Shown here: one piece after another, positions 32,863 through 45,890 of the stretch
Position numbering within the stretch: the stretch's first letter is position 1
Layout of the letters: every line of letters starts with the position of its first letter
NCBI GenBank assembly: GCA_029298735.1
Contig: JANSLP010000087.1
Location: forward strand, 46,864-110,863
DNA: 64,000 nucleotides
Reading direction: 5' to 3'
DNA from: Ophiostoma sp. CBS 140.51
Lineage: Eukaryota > Ascomycota > Sordariomycetes > Ophiostomatales > Ophiostomataceae
Made by a program: the position numbers and the translations under genes
Notes under the pieces: model-generated
Database searches by the model: none
Seen by the model: the letters and a program-made list of their open reading frames with translations, nothing else
Told to the model about the DNA's origin: nothing

Positions 32863-34358
32863 TTTCAGTACAGTTCCGGCAACGGGGCTGGCAGCCGGGC
32901 GACGCCACGTCCGTCATAAGGGATTTTGCGGGCATGGACGACGGGGAGCAGACGAATGATGGGAGGAGGAGGGAGAAGGGAGGGAAAAACAAGGGAAGGG
33001 AAAGGGAAACACAAAAGACAGAGCCCTTTTTATGACTGAACGGCTAAAACAAGGGGATAGGAAGTGGATAGCTCATGGCAGAATGTGCGGTGGACAGGTG
33101 CGATATCTTGACCGCTGCCGGGAGAGTGGTGGTGGTGGCGATGGTGTGACGATGGGATGAAAGGAGAGGAGATGTTTTTTTGAGGCTCTAGAATGGGGAT
33201 CTAGGCCCCTTGATATATGGCCAGGAGACGAGGGCCAAAATATGAACTTACACATCGTGCAAAAAGGGAAGGGAGTTACCGTATATTTATTTATCAAGTT
33301 CGCGAGGGAAGCAGCGACCGGTCGGCTCCATTGCTGTTGCTTCATCTGGCACGTCTCGCAACATTTTCTTTGTACGAGAAGCGGCAAGTGGCGCTAAATC
33401 GCTCTTACCTCGTTTGGAGAAACGCAGAAGCGCCATGATGGCGTCTATGAGCGTGTCGAGGCAGGAGCGAGGCGGAACGTTGGGAAAGAGCAGGTGGACG
33501 GGGGGCGTGTATGTACGAAGTGCAAGGAAGGAAGTCGGCCGACCAGGGCCAGGTAAGGGCCATCAACAGGCCTCGCAGGGCCGGGTCTGTAAGGCTAGGT
33601 CTGCTGCAACGTGAAATAGGAAGGAACGAAAAATAATACATAAAATGAAAATAAAATAAAAAGCAACGACCATTCTCCGTCCTTGAAAATGAGACGAAGC
33701 AATGAAGACGGGACAGGACAAGAGACGAAAAAGAAGCGCCCTAGCTCGATTCGTGGGCCAAACGCCCTGCAGACTTAACCTCTATTGGCACACTTGCGAC
33801 CTCTTCACACAAAGCAGAGCACCACCACGAGCAACAAGTCCACACAACCCATACGTCCCAAACAGGCCGTACAATCCAGAGTCGATGCAATGACGCAGGC
33901 GATCGAGCATTTATTCAGAGTTTTTTGGCCTGTAATACGAGTGCCTCTGTCCGTCATGGGCCACATGCGAGCCCCCAACCAGGTTTTGCACTCCGCAAAG
34001 GACAAAGAGAACAATCATCTATGATACAATCAAGCAGAAGGCCTAGCAACAGAAAATCCAACAAAACAACTCAGAAAATACGCGCAGGACAACTCTCCCT
34101 TGCCGACGTACTCTCGTGCATAGAAGCGCGGATAAGAACCGCCCCTTGAGTGAGCCGTTGGATGCAATTTTGAGGAACCTCACAAGCGCAGACAGTTGAC
34201 GATGGTAAGAAACAACAACAAGGGACGATGTGTCTGAACAAAATAAAGTAGAGCGAAGGGTGTGTGCAAGAGAAGAATACCCAAGTTCAAGGGGGGTGTG
34301 ACAGAACATCGGAGTGACAATAAAGGAAATATAAAGCGCTGCACCGCGCCTAGAAGAG

Positions 34359-34390
34359 GTTACCTGGGTACGAAGTTACCTGGGTACGAA
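34359..34390. repeat. Perfect 2 x 16-bp tandem repeat
   Basis: GTTACCTGGGTACGAA occurs twice head to tail with no mismatch. It lies in non-coding DNA. Confidence 0.9.
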
Positions 34391-34790
34391 AAGACTCGGC
34401 TGTCGGTATGTCGGGGCCGTGAGGAGACAAGAAAGAGAGAGAGGGAAAGAGTGAGAGAAGAAAACTTAGTACCATACGACGTACTGACGTACGGAATACG
34501 GAGTAATACAAGGTAGCCCGTGTCTGCTCGGCCGGGTGGTTTATGGTTATGGTTGCTGTCTGTGTTCTTCTAGGCGCGAATGGCATGCAGACAGGGATTG
34601 GCCTTGTTTGGCTAGCCCGGCCTGGGTCGTTTTTTCTTCTTCTCAAGGCTAGACTGGATATACAACGATTCACATAACGCATGCTTCGTGCAGCCGGCTG
34701 TCAGTCTGGCCAGAGTAGAGTACGACGTACCGTATTGGAGGTGCAAGTGCAGGTGAGTGTCGGAGCCGGTCCTCTTCAAAGTACGACCGG

Positions 34791-34811
34791 TTTTTTTTTT
34801 TTTTTTTTTTT
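34791..34811. repeat. 21-nt poly-T tract
   Basis: Twenty-one consecutive T. TTCAAAG lies a few bases to the left (34776-34782) and TTTCAAAG borders the right side. The short repeat and the tract recall a retroposed poly-A tail in reverse orientation, but no inserted body with a matching far-end duplication is visible, so a simple homopolymer is likelier. Confidence 0.8.
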
Positions 34812-37204
34812 CAAAGACATTTCTGTGCTGTTTGGCGGCTCTGGACGACTCCGGCCAAGCAAGGAGGTGATCCTGGCCAACCATGTGCCTTGCTCTATTT
34901 GTTCCTCGAATCCTTGGCGACGATCTTCTTTCAGCTGCCGTTGATCACGGATTTTTTATTGTATTTTTACGACCGTTGAATCTATGAGATATGGGCAGCG
35001 ATCGGAGGGTAGAAAAAGAAGGGAAGGGGGCTAAAAGGAAGGAAGGATTGCGCGAGTGCCGAGTCCTTCGAGTGACTGATCAGGGGCAGATGGGGCGAAA
35101 AGGCGAACGTGAGATCTTGGGGGAGGGAGAGGGGGCAGAAATCGAGGAACCGTTGAAGAGAAAATCATAGGACTCAAAGAGTGAAGACATACAAAGTATG
35201 GTCGAACACAACAAAAAAGTACGGGGTAGTGGTTTGGTGTAGCCGCGAACGTTGCCAATCGACACACCCTCTTTTTGTCTTTTCTGGTGTTCCAACGGTG
35301 TGCTCCTGTTGGTCTTTGGTACGAAGACGCCTACAGTCTGTTGGGCTGCTGGTCGTGTACTCTGTACGCGACGACTGGTGTAAGTGACCAGAAAGTGGGT
35401 ACGCGATCCCAGGACGGCCGTTGTGATAGGCCAGCCGGGGTGAAAACACGCCGTTTCTTCAGCCGCATGGGGATGGTTTGGTCCACAAAACAAGGGGAAA
35501 TAGACGCCCGGCATGGGATGGCACATGCAGGTTCCGAACGAGCACATGCAGGCTGGCACACCAAAAATGCAACGAGACAACCCAAACGGCCAGAAAGACC
35601 AGAAAGACGTCAAACGAAAAGGTACAGACCAAAAACAAGAGACGACTACATACGAAGGAGAAAGGACTGTTGCAGTAGAAGACTTGGCGACTTTGGTTGC
35701 CGAACCCTCGCCGACCGGGGACAAATTACCAAAATCGGCGACCACCCTGTTCAGGTGAAGAGGGAAAGGTCTGGCCGTTGGCAAATAATACGTATTGCAT
35801 ACCGACGGCCGCGACGGAGTAAAATTCGACATATATGCAATGTGACGAGATGGTGACTGCAGTCCGTGTGAGCGGTAAAAACAAGCGAGAGTGAAAGAGA
35901 AGTAAATACACGAGATAAACGTCGGATGGTTCGCGTTCAAAGACCACACTATTGGTATCTTTGCTCCAACAAAGTGGCCAGGCCGCCTGTCGAGAAAGAA
36001 GCAAGTATCCATGGGAAGAAATCTTCAAAAAAAAGTCCCGGGAACGAACAACAGACAGGAAACAAACAACAAAGAAATGATGCCTGCGCGCTTAACTGTC
36101 TTTCTCCCATGCAACACTGCGCATCTTTCCGTCCCTCTGTCTCTCTTCTTTTCCCGTCGTATGTAAGATTAATTACCATATGTCAGATACAGTCGCGCAA
36201 GAACACAGCACCCGATGTGCAGTCTGCCGTCTGTTTGTCCTCGTGCAGCCAGCGCCCTGCATACAAGCGCGGCTGTCCCCAAGTGGTGCAACGCAACTAC
36301 CAGGACGATTGTGAGGACAAAGAAGAGATAACAAGAAGCAACAGACATAAAAAGAAAAGACGCAGAATGTTGCGTAGACGATGTGCATACGATGTGCAGG
36401 CACGGCGGTAAACATATGCACCTCCTGGGCAAGGGCGAACAACAGCCGCACTTACATTACTGTGACTGTGTGACACCTTTGATCGTCTTCGTTTTTGAAT
36501 CATTCCAGTTATTCCGCTCTCGATTTTCTCCGTTCACACTTTTTAAAGGTACGATGACCGGAACTAGCCGCCGAGACTAATTTGTTGTTCACGCCCCCAT
36601 TGCGAGTAAAAAGTCTCCCTGCCGTCGCCTCTGCGCGCTTCATGGCCGTACATTGCTCGGTCTCGTCGCTTCTGTCGCTTCTGTCGCCTCTTTTCGCCTC
36701 TTGATCCAGTTGTGTTGCTTGATGATCGACTATCGCGGCTTTTCTTGAATTTTGTTGTCCGCTGGGGGCGAAACGCAAAGACGGAACCAAGATGAACAAC
36801 CGCTGGCGTCTATCGTCTGCTGTAAAGCTGTTGGTTGTTTGACAGTTATGTTGGTTTGTGTCCTGTCATGAGATACTCATTTCTGATAAACGACGGAAGA
36901 TGTGGTTGTACGTATTCGTCGTATGTCGATGTTTGCAGGTGGATGTTGCCTTTGTTTGTTTCTTGCTCCCCGGGTTGCTCCCCGAGGTACCCGTAATTAC
37001 AGGATTGGATTTCGTATTTTAACAAAGTATGATGATAATGATAAAATGACCGAGCGACACTGACACAGTGCAAGGCTATCCAACCACTTACACGAATTTA
37101 TCTCCGCAACTGAGCTGTCACACCGTTCACAATCAACGTCCAGGTGCATCACTCCATACTTTGTGTGGGCAGGCAGCGATCAAAAACAAGCACTACAAGT
37201 TCAA

Positions 37205-37302
37205 GGTCTGTTGGTCTAGTGGTATGATTCTCGCTTAGGGCTTACATAAGCAACCCTGAGCATACTTGCGAGAGGTCCCGTGTTCGATCCACGGACAGAC
37301 CC
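37205..37302 (+). tRNA. tRNA-Pro (anticodon AGG) with 26-nt intron
   Basis: The cloverleaf is complete. Acceptor stem GGTCTGT pairs with ACAGACC (37295-37301), with discriminator C at 37302. The D arm contains TGGTCTAGTGG (box A), the anticodon stem is CTCGC/GCGAG, and the T arm is CCGTG-TTCGATC-CACGG (box B). The anticodon AGG is at 37237-37239. The intron (37241-37266) sits one base 3' of the anticodon, the conserved eukaryotic position. It contains CCCT, which can pair with AGGG of the anticodon loop, as needed by the tRNA splicing endonuclease. The mature tRNA is 72 nt. Confidence 0.96.
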
Positions 37303-37305
37303 AAA

Positions 37306-37310
37306 TTTTT
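37306..37310 (+). terminator. RNA polymerase III terminator of tRNA-Pro
   Basis: A run of five T starts four bases after the tRNA end, the usual polymerase III stop signal. Confidence 0.8.
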
Positions 37311-40300
37311 GTCGTCGTGAGGTTGGTCAATGACCTCGGCGTTCACCTTTTTGAGTGGGGAGCGACGTAAACCGTAGTGGGAAACGTCCTGCGGTATTGC
37401 GGGGCCAAGACCTCTTCAGAAACCTCACAAAAATCGGACGAGAACGAACACGAAAGGGGGAGAAAAAAACACCAAAGAAAAGAAAGAAAGAAGTGAAGGA
37501 AGAGAAGCAAGTCACACAAAAGGGACTTTGTCCACAAAACAGGAAGGTACGGGGTGTTCCGCCCGTTGAAGGGTTTAGTTCCGGCTCTTTCCACCTTTCC
37601 TCAGCGGCCGCTAGCGTTTAGCGCCCATTGAAACCACACACGTCGACACGCGTCCTGCACGTACCAAGGACGCACTTTGTATTTTGCGCATTGGGGGGCC
37701 ATCTGTCCCATCTGGCCCCATCTGGGTATTGCACCGTCTTCCGCGGCGGCTCTTCGCCCCCAGGCGAACCAGAAAATGAGAGCAAAATACACTCTTCTAG
37801 TGAAGCATGGTGAGATACAACCCACTGTGCTTGCACGCGCCTCTGGCCCTGACAAGCAGTCCAGTCGAATTTTCTGCCCCCAGGTTGCGTTTTCTCGGTG
37901 TCTCGCGGTGCCGCACTTGCATCGAGCGTCTAATACTCGAGTAGAGTTTGGTGTATGGTGGCAGCCTTTTCTTTGTGGGTGAACAAGGAGCTCGGAGACC
38001 TTGGATATCCGTCGATGATTCTTGGCTTGGCCTTGCGAGCTGCAGCCGGGGTCCACTTACAACCAGAAAATCACGACAAAAAACAAAGAGAGAGCCAGAA
38101 CCGGTCTCTGTAAACGCAGCCCGCCTTGCTCGCTTCGATTTTGTTTAGTGTGCAAGACAAAGTCTGCCCGACGGAGACTTTTGCAGTAGTCTCCGGCCTC
38201 GAGACTTGGCCGGTATGCTGTCTATGTGCCTACATTTTACTGTCTTTCTTTCTCTTACTTCTGCTCATGGCTTTCTTTTGACCTCCTACTTTGCTTTCCT
38301 CCCATCATCTTGCCTGCGAATTTTTTGGTTCCTCTTCCCGCGTCCCGTGACCGGTGGCCGCTGCTGAAACGAAACAAGTCCCACGGCCTGGCCAGGTTTC
38401 CCAACAGATAGCGGCTCCTTCTTCGTCTTAACACTTATCGTGATATCGCTGTCCAAAGTGGATACCGATCCCACTGTGACCCCGTTGTAAGATATGAAAT
38501 CCAGACCGGCCAGAAAGAGCACCAAAGAACACCGTGGAGCAATCCGTTATTGTCTCTTCACTCTGTATCCTACACCTTATGCCTTCTCCTTTCATCTCCT
38601 ACACTTTATCCCACGTCTGTATGCGGCGTGGTTCCTTAATAACGTGCACATATAGCTAGCCCGTTTTGGGCCTTTTTGGGGGTCGGCTGTCATATTCTTT
38701 TCATCACATCAACCGGTCCCTGTCACAGCGTTGCACCATCACATCTTTGGGCGTGTTTGTGTCGTTTCTGTGCCTGGACCAGGTCCTTTTTACACTTTTT
38801 CCCCCTATTTTTCATAGTCGCAGCCGCTTTCAAAAAGTCAGGCTTTGCTAGGGGTGCTTTACTTTTGCAAACGACATAACGAATCTGAGCAGAAGCAGTC
38901 GAACAAAAACAGACTTAGTCACCCGTGCACGTTTGTATTCACCAAGTGGAAGCCGGCCGCCCTTTCCCATCCCGATGCCTTACTTGTGAAGTCACACGCT
39001 GCAACCCTACAAGACATAACTACCATTGATGTCTGTATCAATGCTCGAACTGTGTACGACTATACAGGTACGGAATAGAGTGTGCATGCCGAGGCTCAAA
39101 ATGACAACCCATACGATTTGCAGTCTTTCCATGAATTGGAGTGCATCGAGGTGCATTCTCATACACAGTCTCGTCGTGAAATATGGCCGAAACGAGCAAC
39201 GGGGCATGCCGCCCACAAGGACCTGCATTGGACGTGCATATGGGCAGTCCACGCGTGGTTGGCTCCTGGCCTGTGGTTTAGCGCCAGACTTTTTTGACGT
39301 CCATTTCGTCCCTCTTCGATTTCACACTTTTACACTTTTCCCCGTTGGCAGTTCGCCCGCTTGCCGTTTTCGTTATCAGGCCGTAGTATCGGATGGGACA
39401 AAGACACGCCAAAAGTGCCGTTGCGCCCGTGCTTTTCTGCGTCGTATTTTACGGCCTCTTCAACTCTGTCTCGTACTTCTGTATGTGTTTGTGTTGCCCA
39501 GTAGACATCGCCGGAGTTTTCCACGCCTTCGTGTCCTACGTTCCCCGTTCGTTGACAAACGCCATAGACGCTGTGCTTCTGCTTTCTTTTTGTATTTTAT
39601 TTATTATTTTATTGCTTTTACTTTTCCTCTCAGGGTTCTCTGCAAATTTTCAATATTTTCTTTTCCTGAGAAAAAAAAGCCCACGTTCATCCCCCACAGA
39701 GTACTTGACTACATGCTTACCGTCTGCAGCTGCCCCGCTTCGGCTTTCTCTCCATGCCGCATAACCTCTCTTTCTCCTGCATTCTCCTGAGACGGGCCGT
39801 CAAAAGTGGTCAAAAATCCATTGGTTGTTACTTGCTCGTTTTGTCTGCTGGTCTCGCTATATGGGCCATCTTTTGCAGTTGCAAGGCTTGCACATATCCC
39901 TCTAGGCAGAATACTGCACGGAACTTTTAGACAATGGCTACAGTGGCTCTCTTGAATGTCGACAGTCTTCAGCGCAACCTTGAACATATTCAAAGGCTTC
40001 TTTTGTCGTGAGGCACAGGTGGTTTTGGCGAGCTTTGATGTTTCTTTCGTGACGACGAAATCATTGGCCCATCGCTTCCCTCCCATATTTTAACCGCAAG
40101 CGCGCATGGCAGAACCAACAACGGCTTTTAATATTAACGATTCCCCAGGAAAAAAAAGTATGATGAGATAGAGACGGGACAATACTTGAGTTTGATTGCA
40201 CCCGAAGAACAGACCTGGGGAGAGAGAAAAGGAAGGTGAGAGATGCAATACGGGAGAAAGGGCGTTGTACAGGGACGGGATGGAGTGAGCAAGAATAAGT

Positions 40301-41385
40301 GGTTGCACAGACACGGGAGGATGGGGCCAGATTCAGTAAAAGTTGCTGTTAGTGGCAGCCAGATGCAGAAGGACGGGACGATGTGCACAGCTGTCTCCAG
40401 TCTCCATCTCCAGTCTCCAGCTGTGAAGAAGAACCGCAAGAGAGCCAACCACAAGTACGCATGTAGACGCCCGGCACCTTGGGCCTAACTCTAAATGTCA
40501 TACCCACTGTACTCTGTAAGAGAAGTCGCCTTTCTTTTTCCTTTTTAGAAGCCCGAGGTGGCCAAGGGGTGGACAGACCACTACGGTGTATCGCCTTTCT
40601 TTTACATGTTGGCTCGTATGTGTTTGTACTGAGTAGTGGTGGCATGGACCATGCATACGAAGTAGTGTGCTGCACAAAAAACGCATGGTCGCCGGAGGGG
40701 CTCGGCCAGCGCCGCACGGCTATACTGTTGGTACGAGTAGGGGCAGAAGTAGCAAAAGTAGTGGTTGTGAGTGGTGGATCAATGATCAGTGATCGCGCGG
40801 AAGGAAGAGACGGGGTCCCGCGATGGAGAAAAGCAAGGCACACTGCTCAAAGGCGACAAAAAGGACAAGAAGGTATCCCTTGGCCTTGCATTGGGCCCCT
40901 GAGCTGGCACACATCGAACCCGTGGGGTCCTACCTTTTCTTTCTTTCTTCTCTTCTTCTCTTTCTTTGTAAGTCGGGGGCCGGCAGTGACGTGACCTACA
41001 TCTTTTGCGGTGGCTGGCCGTTTGTGGCCGCTTGTGACCCGATGTGGCCGATGTGGCCGATGTGGCCGTCCTAGCGACCGCCTGCAACCGGCCGGGGTGC
41101 CGCTTTTTTCTTCTTCTTCTTTTTCTGAAGCAGCTAGTACGCCTTGAGGGAATTGAGGAATAGGTCAGCAAGAAATGCAAGGCATACCACAGATGAAGGC
41201 AGAATGTTGACGGGGACAAAAAAATAACGTTTCGGCAGATGCATCATCTTAACAAAACATGAATTCATCGCTATGGCGTTTGCTATGGGTGAAGCTGTCT
41301 TCGTATGAATCATAATGTAAACTCCCAACCAGCGTCCTCCTCTAGACTACCCGCGTAGACAACCCTCTTATCCACTCCACCCACC
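37311..41385. other. Gene-free stretch between tRNA-Pro and choline kinase
   Basis: I find no supportable gene. It holds a small CTCCAGTCTC repeat flanked by CAGCTG on both sides (40389-40424) and a 3 x 9-bp tandem repeat (41041-41067). A 254-codon + strand frame (39026-39790) begins with a non-ATG codon and reads as low-complexity hydrophobic and Arg-rich sequence, so it is probably random. Confidence 0.45.
41041..41067. repeat. 3 x 9-bp tandem repeat (GATGTGGCC)
   Basis: Three perfect head-to-tail copies in non-coding DNA about 320 bp downstream of the choline kinase stop. Confidence 0.9.
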
Positions 41386-44300
41386 CTAGTAATCAATCAT
41401 CTTCACCTTGGCTTGGACGTCGGCCGGAAGCTCGTCCAGCTGCAGCAGGCCGGCCTTGACGCAGTCGCCCAGCACAAAGAACGCACGCTCTTGGGCGTAC
41501 CCGAGGTAGTCAAACTCCTCTTCCGGCTCGGCGGCATGGTCGTCGTCGTCGTCGGCATCTGCACCGCCCTCTGTGTTGACTTCGCCATCAATGGTGACAT
41601 CGTCGTCTGCACCCAGCAGGGACGCCGTCGACGATCCTTCCTTGGGCGGCAGACTGAACCCGGGCACCTTGGCCTGCACGATACCCCAGGCCACCCACAT
41701 GGCACTGTTGGCGGCACGCCACAGACGAGTCTCCTCCATGAGCTCGTCGACCTGGCGCTCGAGCAGCTCGTCGCGACGGCGCTCCTCTTCGATCCAGCCA
41801 CCGGGGGGTGCACGGGCGTCGAGCATAAAGTCGACAATGGAGCTGGCCGACGAGGCTGGCGGCTGCGGCGGTGCGTGGGCGGCCTGGAGGGTGGGGGGAG
41901 CCGAGGCGGTGCCACTCGACTGGGCTGTCGGCTCCGACAACGGCTGCTCCATGAGAGGCGGCAGGGGTGGCAGCGACATGGGTCCGAAGCGGGGCGTGCT
42001 GCTGGCACACTGGTGAGGGAACTCCGGCCGGTGGTCGACGTAGGCTCGAATAAAGCGGCGCTGCTGTCCGGGTGTCGGATAGCGTTTAGGGAAACAGTTG
42101 TGCGAAGCGGTGGCGTCGTGGTAGTTGTAGGTCCACTCGGTAAAGTGGTTGGCAAACTCGTTGCCCGGCAGGTTGCCCGAGGCGTATTCAAAGTCAATAA
42201 CAATAAGCTGTTTGTGCTCGTTTTCGGGCTGGAGCAGCGGCGAGCGCTCGTCAGGGCGGATCCGCAGAATGTTTCCATATTGGGTCTGTCTGTCAGTACT
42301 GTAAACAAATAAATATCAACAGAGAGAGTACTCACATCGTTGTGGGCAAAGATGAGGCGCTCTCGGATTCTATGTGAGCCGCCGTAGTACTTCTTCACCA
42401 TCTCACGGTGCTTTTCGAGCAGCGCCTTGAACCTGGGCCATTCCACACCACACACATAGCCTTTCGACTTCCAGGTGTCAATGAACGAGCCTGTCTGCTG
42501 CGGCACGACGTCGCCGTCCAAAACAACACCATCCTTGGCGGCCTGCTGCTGCAGATGGTCCCGCTCGGCGCCCAAACTGACTTCGCGGTCGAGGAATGTG
42601 ACGGTGGCCTCGACGGCGTCCAGCCACTTGTCCCAGTTCTGCCACACAGTCGGACCCGCGTCCAGCTCCTCCTCAAGCAGCTCGATACCGTCGTGGAGCT
42701 CGCGCATCCGCTTGGCAATCTGCTTGGACGTCTCGGGCTCGCGGAGGTTAGCCGCAGTCAGAGTTGTCGCCGTAAAGAACTGCTCAAAGCGGCCGTTGCC
42801 GAACGTGCCCAGCAGGCGGGGGCCAATCTTCTTGCGCGCTAGGCGGCGCAGCACACCTAGTTCCTTCTCGCGATCGATGAGGTGCTCGACCTGGGGGCCA
42901 TAGATGCGCAGCAGCAGCTTGTTTGGCAGTACGTTCTTGCCGCCGCCACTGGTTCCAGCGGCACCAGAGAGACTGAGGGTGCTGCTCGAGGGCGTGATGC
43001 CCATGGGCGTGACTAGGGGCGACATGCCGGCACCGCTGCCGCCACTGTGGCCTTGGCCGTTGTTGTCGTGGTTCCCACCACCAAGATCGGCAGGCGGTGA
43101 CACCACATAGACGGCATTGGTCAATGCGCCGCTGAGACGCTCGACGGTAATGGTCTCGCCGGCGTCCAGTGGCACCTTGCGCCAACCCTTAAGGCGTAGT
43201 GTGTGCGCGAGACGAATAATCTCGTTCTTGAACTTGTACCACGCCTGCCGCTCCTTGTCTTCGCGACGGCTCGAGATAGACCCGGCGTCGGATGCGGCGC
43301 GGTTCAACTGGGGGATGCTGGTGGTCGACATGGAGTACTTGAGCGTCTTGGAGTTGTCCAGAATGGCATCGCAGCCCGGGACAAGAACGTCGCCGTCCAT
43401 GTACTCGGTATCGGACGAAGCCGTGCGGCTCGGGTGGTAGCGGAGAGTGCGCGAGTGGCGGCGGCCGCTGTTGTTGAGACCGCTGCCTCCACCGCCACTG
43501 CCACCAAAACGAAGGTTGGCAAGGTCGATGCCCAGGGCCGACACATTGTCATCGATAATGCGCTGTAGACGGTCTAGGGATACTTCGCTCGATGCTGAAC
43601 CGGTAGACGGCGCACGGTGGTGTCTGGCTACTGTGCTTTGGCCCATGGGCGTCACGTCATCGTCATCATCGTCGGCTGCTGCCGTTGGGGCGACGGTCGT
43701 GTCTTCAGGTGCAACCGTGCCGTCACCACCCATTCGCTCACGGCGCGTGGTCTTGCTGCTCCGATGCTTGCTGCTGCTGCCGCTACCAACATCTTCGGCG
43801 GCGGGCGGCGACCGGTTCTTCCGGCTGCCGTGGGCCCGCACTTTGCGAGACTTGCGCGCCGCCTTCTTGATGCGTTCGTGCTGGATCCACTCGCTAATCT
43901 GGGCGAGCAGGCGGCCACTGATGTGGTCGACAGTGCGGTGGCGCTGCTGGTGATGGTGCTGCTGCAGCGGGTTGATGTGCGGCCGCATGAGCGGCGAGGC
44001 ACCCGGGCGCGCCGCATTCGCCACATCGTCGACTGCCAGTTGGGCCGGCGAGGTCATGTAGGTGGCTAAGCTGCCATCGAGGCTGGCCTGGCTGCTGATG
44101 GAGTTGCGGGCCGAGGCGGGCACGGGCAAAACGGCAGCTCGGCCGCTGAGGCGCTTGGCGACGGTGGCTGTGAACTGCTTGCGCGGCGGTAGCTCCTCGA
44201 CGGGCGGCGGCTCGAGGACGTCCGTAACGTCGGGCTCGGCGATTTGCACGGCTGGATGGGGTTTGTCAATATACATTGGAGTGTGGGAGGATGTAGAAGG

Positions 44301-44740
44301 TTGACAATGTTAAGGAAGGGAGAAACAGCGCAATAATAAAAGTGAAAGATAAACTCATTGAAAGGCACACGACACAAAATGTTATGTAGTACAATGGGCT
44401 AGCCCCCACGCCTTGCCGCAGCAGAGTCGGCCGCCCGAGGGCCACATGACCCCTTTTTTGGTGAGGAGAAAGCTGACGATAGGCTGAGGGGAGACTGAGG
44501 GCCAGACCGAGGACAAAGACAGGGCGAGAGTGAGGCACACAAGACACCAAGCTCAAAAATTTGTGCGCAGGGAAAAATACATTTGAAAGAAAGCAAAGAG
44601 CAATTTAATATAAAAATTTGCGGCTGCAACTCACCTTTTGTCAGGCCACTCAGAGGCGGCGTCCGCTCGGAATCATCACGAAGCGCGGACCGGAGCGGCA
44701 CCGACCTTGGCGAACTGGTCAGCGCCGGCGGGTTGGACAT
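41386..44740 (-). CDS. CKI1: Choline/ethanolamine kinase
   Basis: Three exons on the - strand: 44740-44635, 44251-42336 and 42285-41386, giving 973 aa. Intron 1 is 383 bp and intron 2 is 50 bp; both have GTGAGT donors and phases agree. The enzyme phosphorylates choline (often also ethanolamine) with ATP, the first step of the Kennedy pathway to phosphatidylcholine, in the cytosol. Catalytic motifs: the Brenner loop FAHNDTQYGNILRI is created by splicing exon 2 to exon 3 (Asp674 catalytic, Asn679), and VIDFEYASGN (Asp705) binds magnesium. The nucleotide-binding region includes NKLLLRIYGPQVEHLIDREKE. The protein is much longer than yeast Cki1, with a Ser/Gly-rich, basic 350-residue N-terminus and a long acidic C-terminus. 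A second in-frame ATG (44276) lies within intron 1 and reads through the acceptor, offering an alternative N-terminus. Confidence 0.92.
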
Positions 44741-45890
44741 GGCGTCCGAGAGATGCTCAGATATGTTGCTTCTGGCGGCGACTGTACCGTATCGAGCCTG
44801 GTCTATCTTCAGATCAGATCAAGCCAACAATGCCGGGGCTGTGAAAAAAGGGCGGAATTGCGCGGAAAGTGAAGGCGCGGAAATAAAAGCCGCGCTGACG
44901 ATGAAGCGATTTTGAAGTGATTCAGAGACTCGGCGATCCCAGGGGTTGATTTGATAAGTCGATCGAGCGCGGAAACGGCCTGGAAAGGTGCAGACGTCTT
45001 GCACGCTATATTAAAGTCAACAGCCAACGCTCAACAATCAACGTCAATGTGCGCAGTGTGTGTCGTTGGGTGCACGGAATATGGTGTGGTGTGTTGGATC
45101 GCCCTTATCGTGAACAGAGGGGACGTCTTTGGTGCGGAAATGGGCGGTAGCCTCGATTTTGGCCATTTGGGCCATTGGGTCCCTTTGTCCACCATTTGGC
45201 CCTCTTTCCCTCTTGGGACCACTTCCCTTCCATGGCAGGTGCAAACGTCACTCGATGTATTTTTCGCCTCTGCATCGTATTGGTGCATATCGTGGGATTT
45301 ATATGTATCTATCCGAACTATCGTCACATGCGCACCACAAACGCACCACAAATGCACCACAAAAAAGTACGGAACCAGTCCACACAAAGCGAAACATATC
45401 CACGTAAAAACGTAAAAAACTTGCTAGCCGCCTGCAAAAGTGGTCACCCGACCAGCGCGGTCCGGGTTCTAGACGTAGACGTCGTTTGCTGTATTGCATT
45501 TTTGTTGAGAATTGTTCTGCAGTGTTTCTTCTTTTTTTCCTGCACGTCCCAATTGAGCTGACCGAGTGCATATCTGTCTGCATACCTGCAGTGCACACCT
45601 GTTTCTGAGTACTTCGGAGAGATGAGCGCCACGACAGCATACACAGCATACACCGCTATTTATATGCTGCTCGTGTGCCTCCGTTCGGTGGACTGCAACT
45701 GTCGTCGGTCGACGTGTCGTGTCACGTGACGTCATCGGACCGGGCTGCATTGCTGCTGTGATGCGTCTTTCGTTCCGGCATGCCCTCGGTCGTGCTTTCA
45801 GCAATTTGCCCTGTCGTAAAGAGTAGTGATTTCATCGGATAGGACGTATTGCTACGCCCTCGTCCGTCGTTGTTGTCGTCCAATCGACTC
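44741..45890. other. Intergenic region between choline kinase and COX16
   Basis: Promoter of choline kinase and 3' flank of COX16. It contains an imperfect 3 x 11-bp tandem repeat (CGCACCACAAA type, 45331-45363) and TTTGGCC/GGCCATT repeats around 45156-45225. No coding sequence is supported. Confidence 0.45.
45331..45363. repeat. 3 x 11-bp tandem repeat (CGCACCACAAA)
   Basis: Three head-to-tail units, the third differing at its first base, in the non-coding region downstream of COX16. Confidence 0.85.

Larger units (their letters stand above)
32863..37204. other. Gene-free stretch between transcription factor and tRNA-Pro
   Basis: No gene is supported. It holds a perfect 2 x 16-bp tandem repeat (34359-34390), a 21-T tract (34791-34811) and clustered ACGTAC-type motifs around 34470-34500 and 34720-34735. 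A 310-codon open frame on the - strand (36012-35080, ATG start) has no domain and a random-looking composition, so I leave it out as a gene. The part next to 32863 should include the promoter of the transcription factor gene. Confidence 0.45.

Noticed and set aside
39026..39790. 254-codon + strand frame
   Set aside because: Starts at TTG, ends in T-rich low-complexity sequence and has no recognisable features.
41403..42335. Straight read-through of choline kinase exon 2 past the donor
   Set aside because: It loses the Brenner motif; splicing 42335-42286 restores FAHNDTQYGN and the IDFEYA motif.
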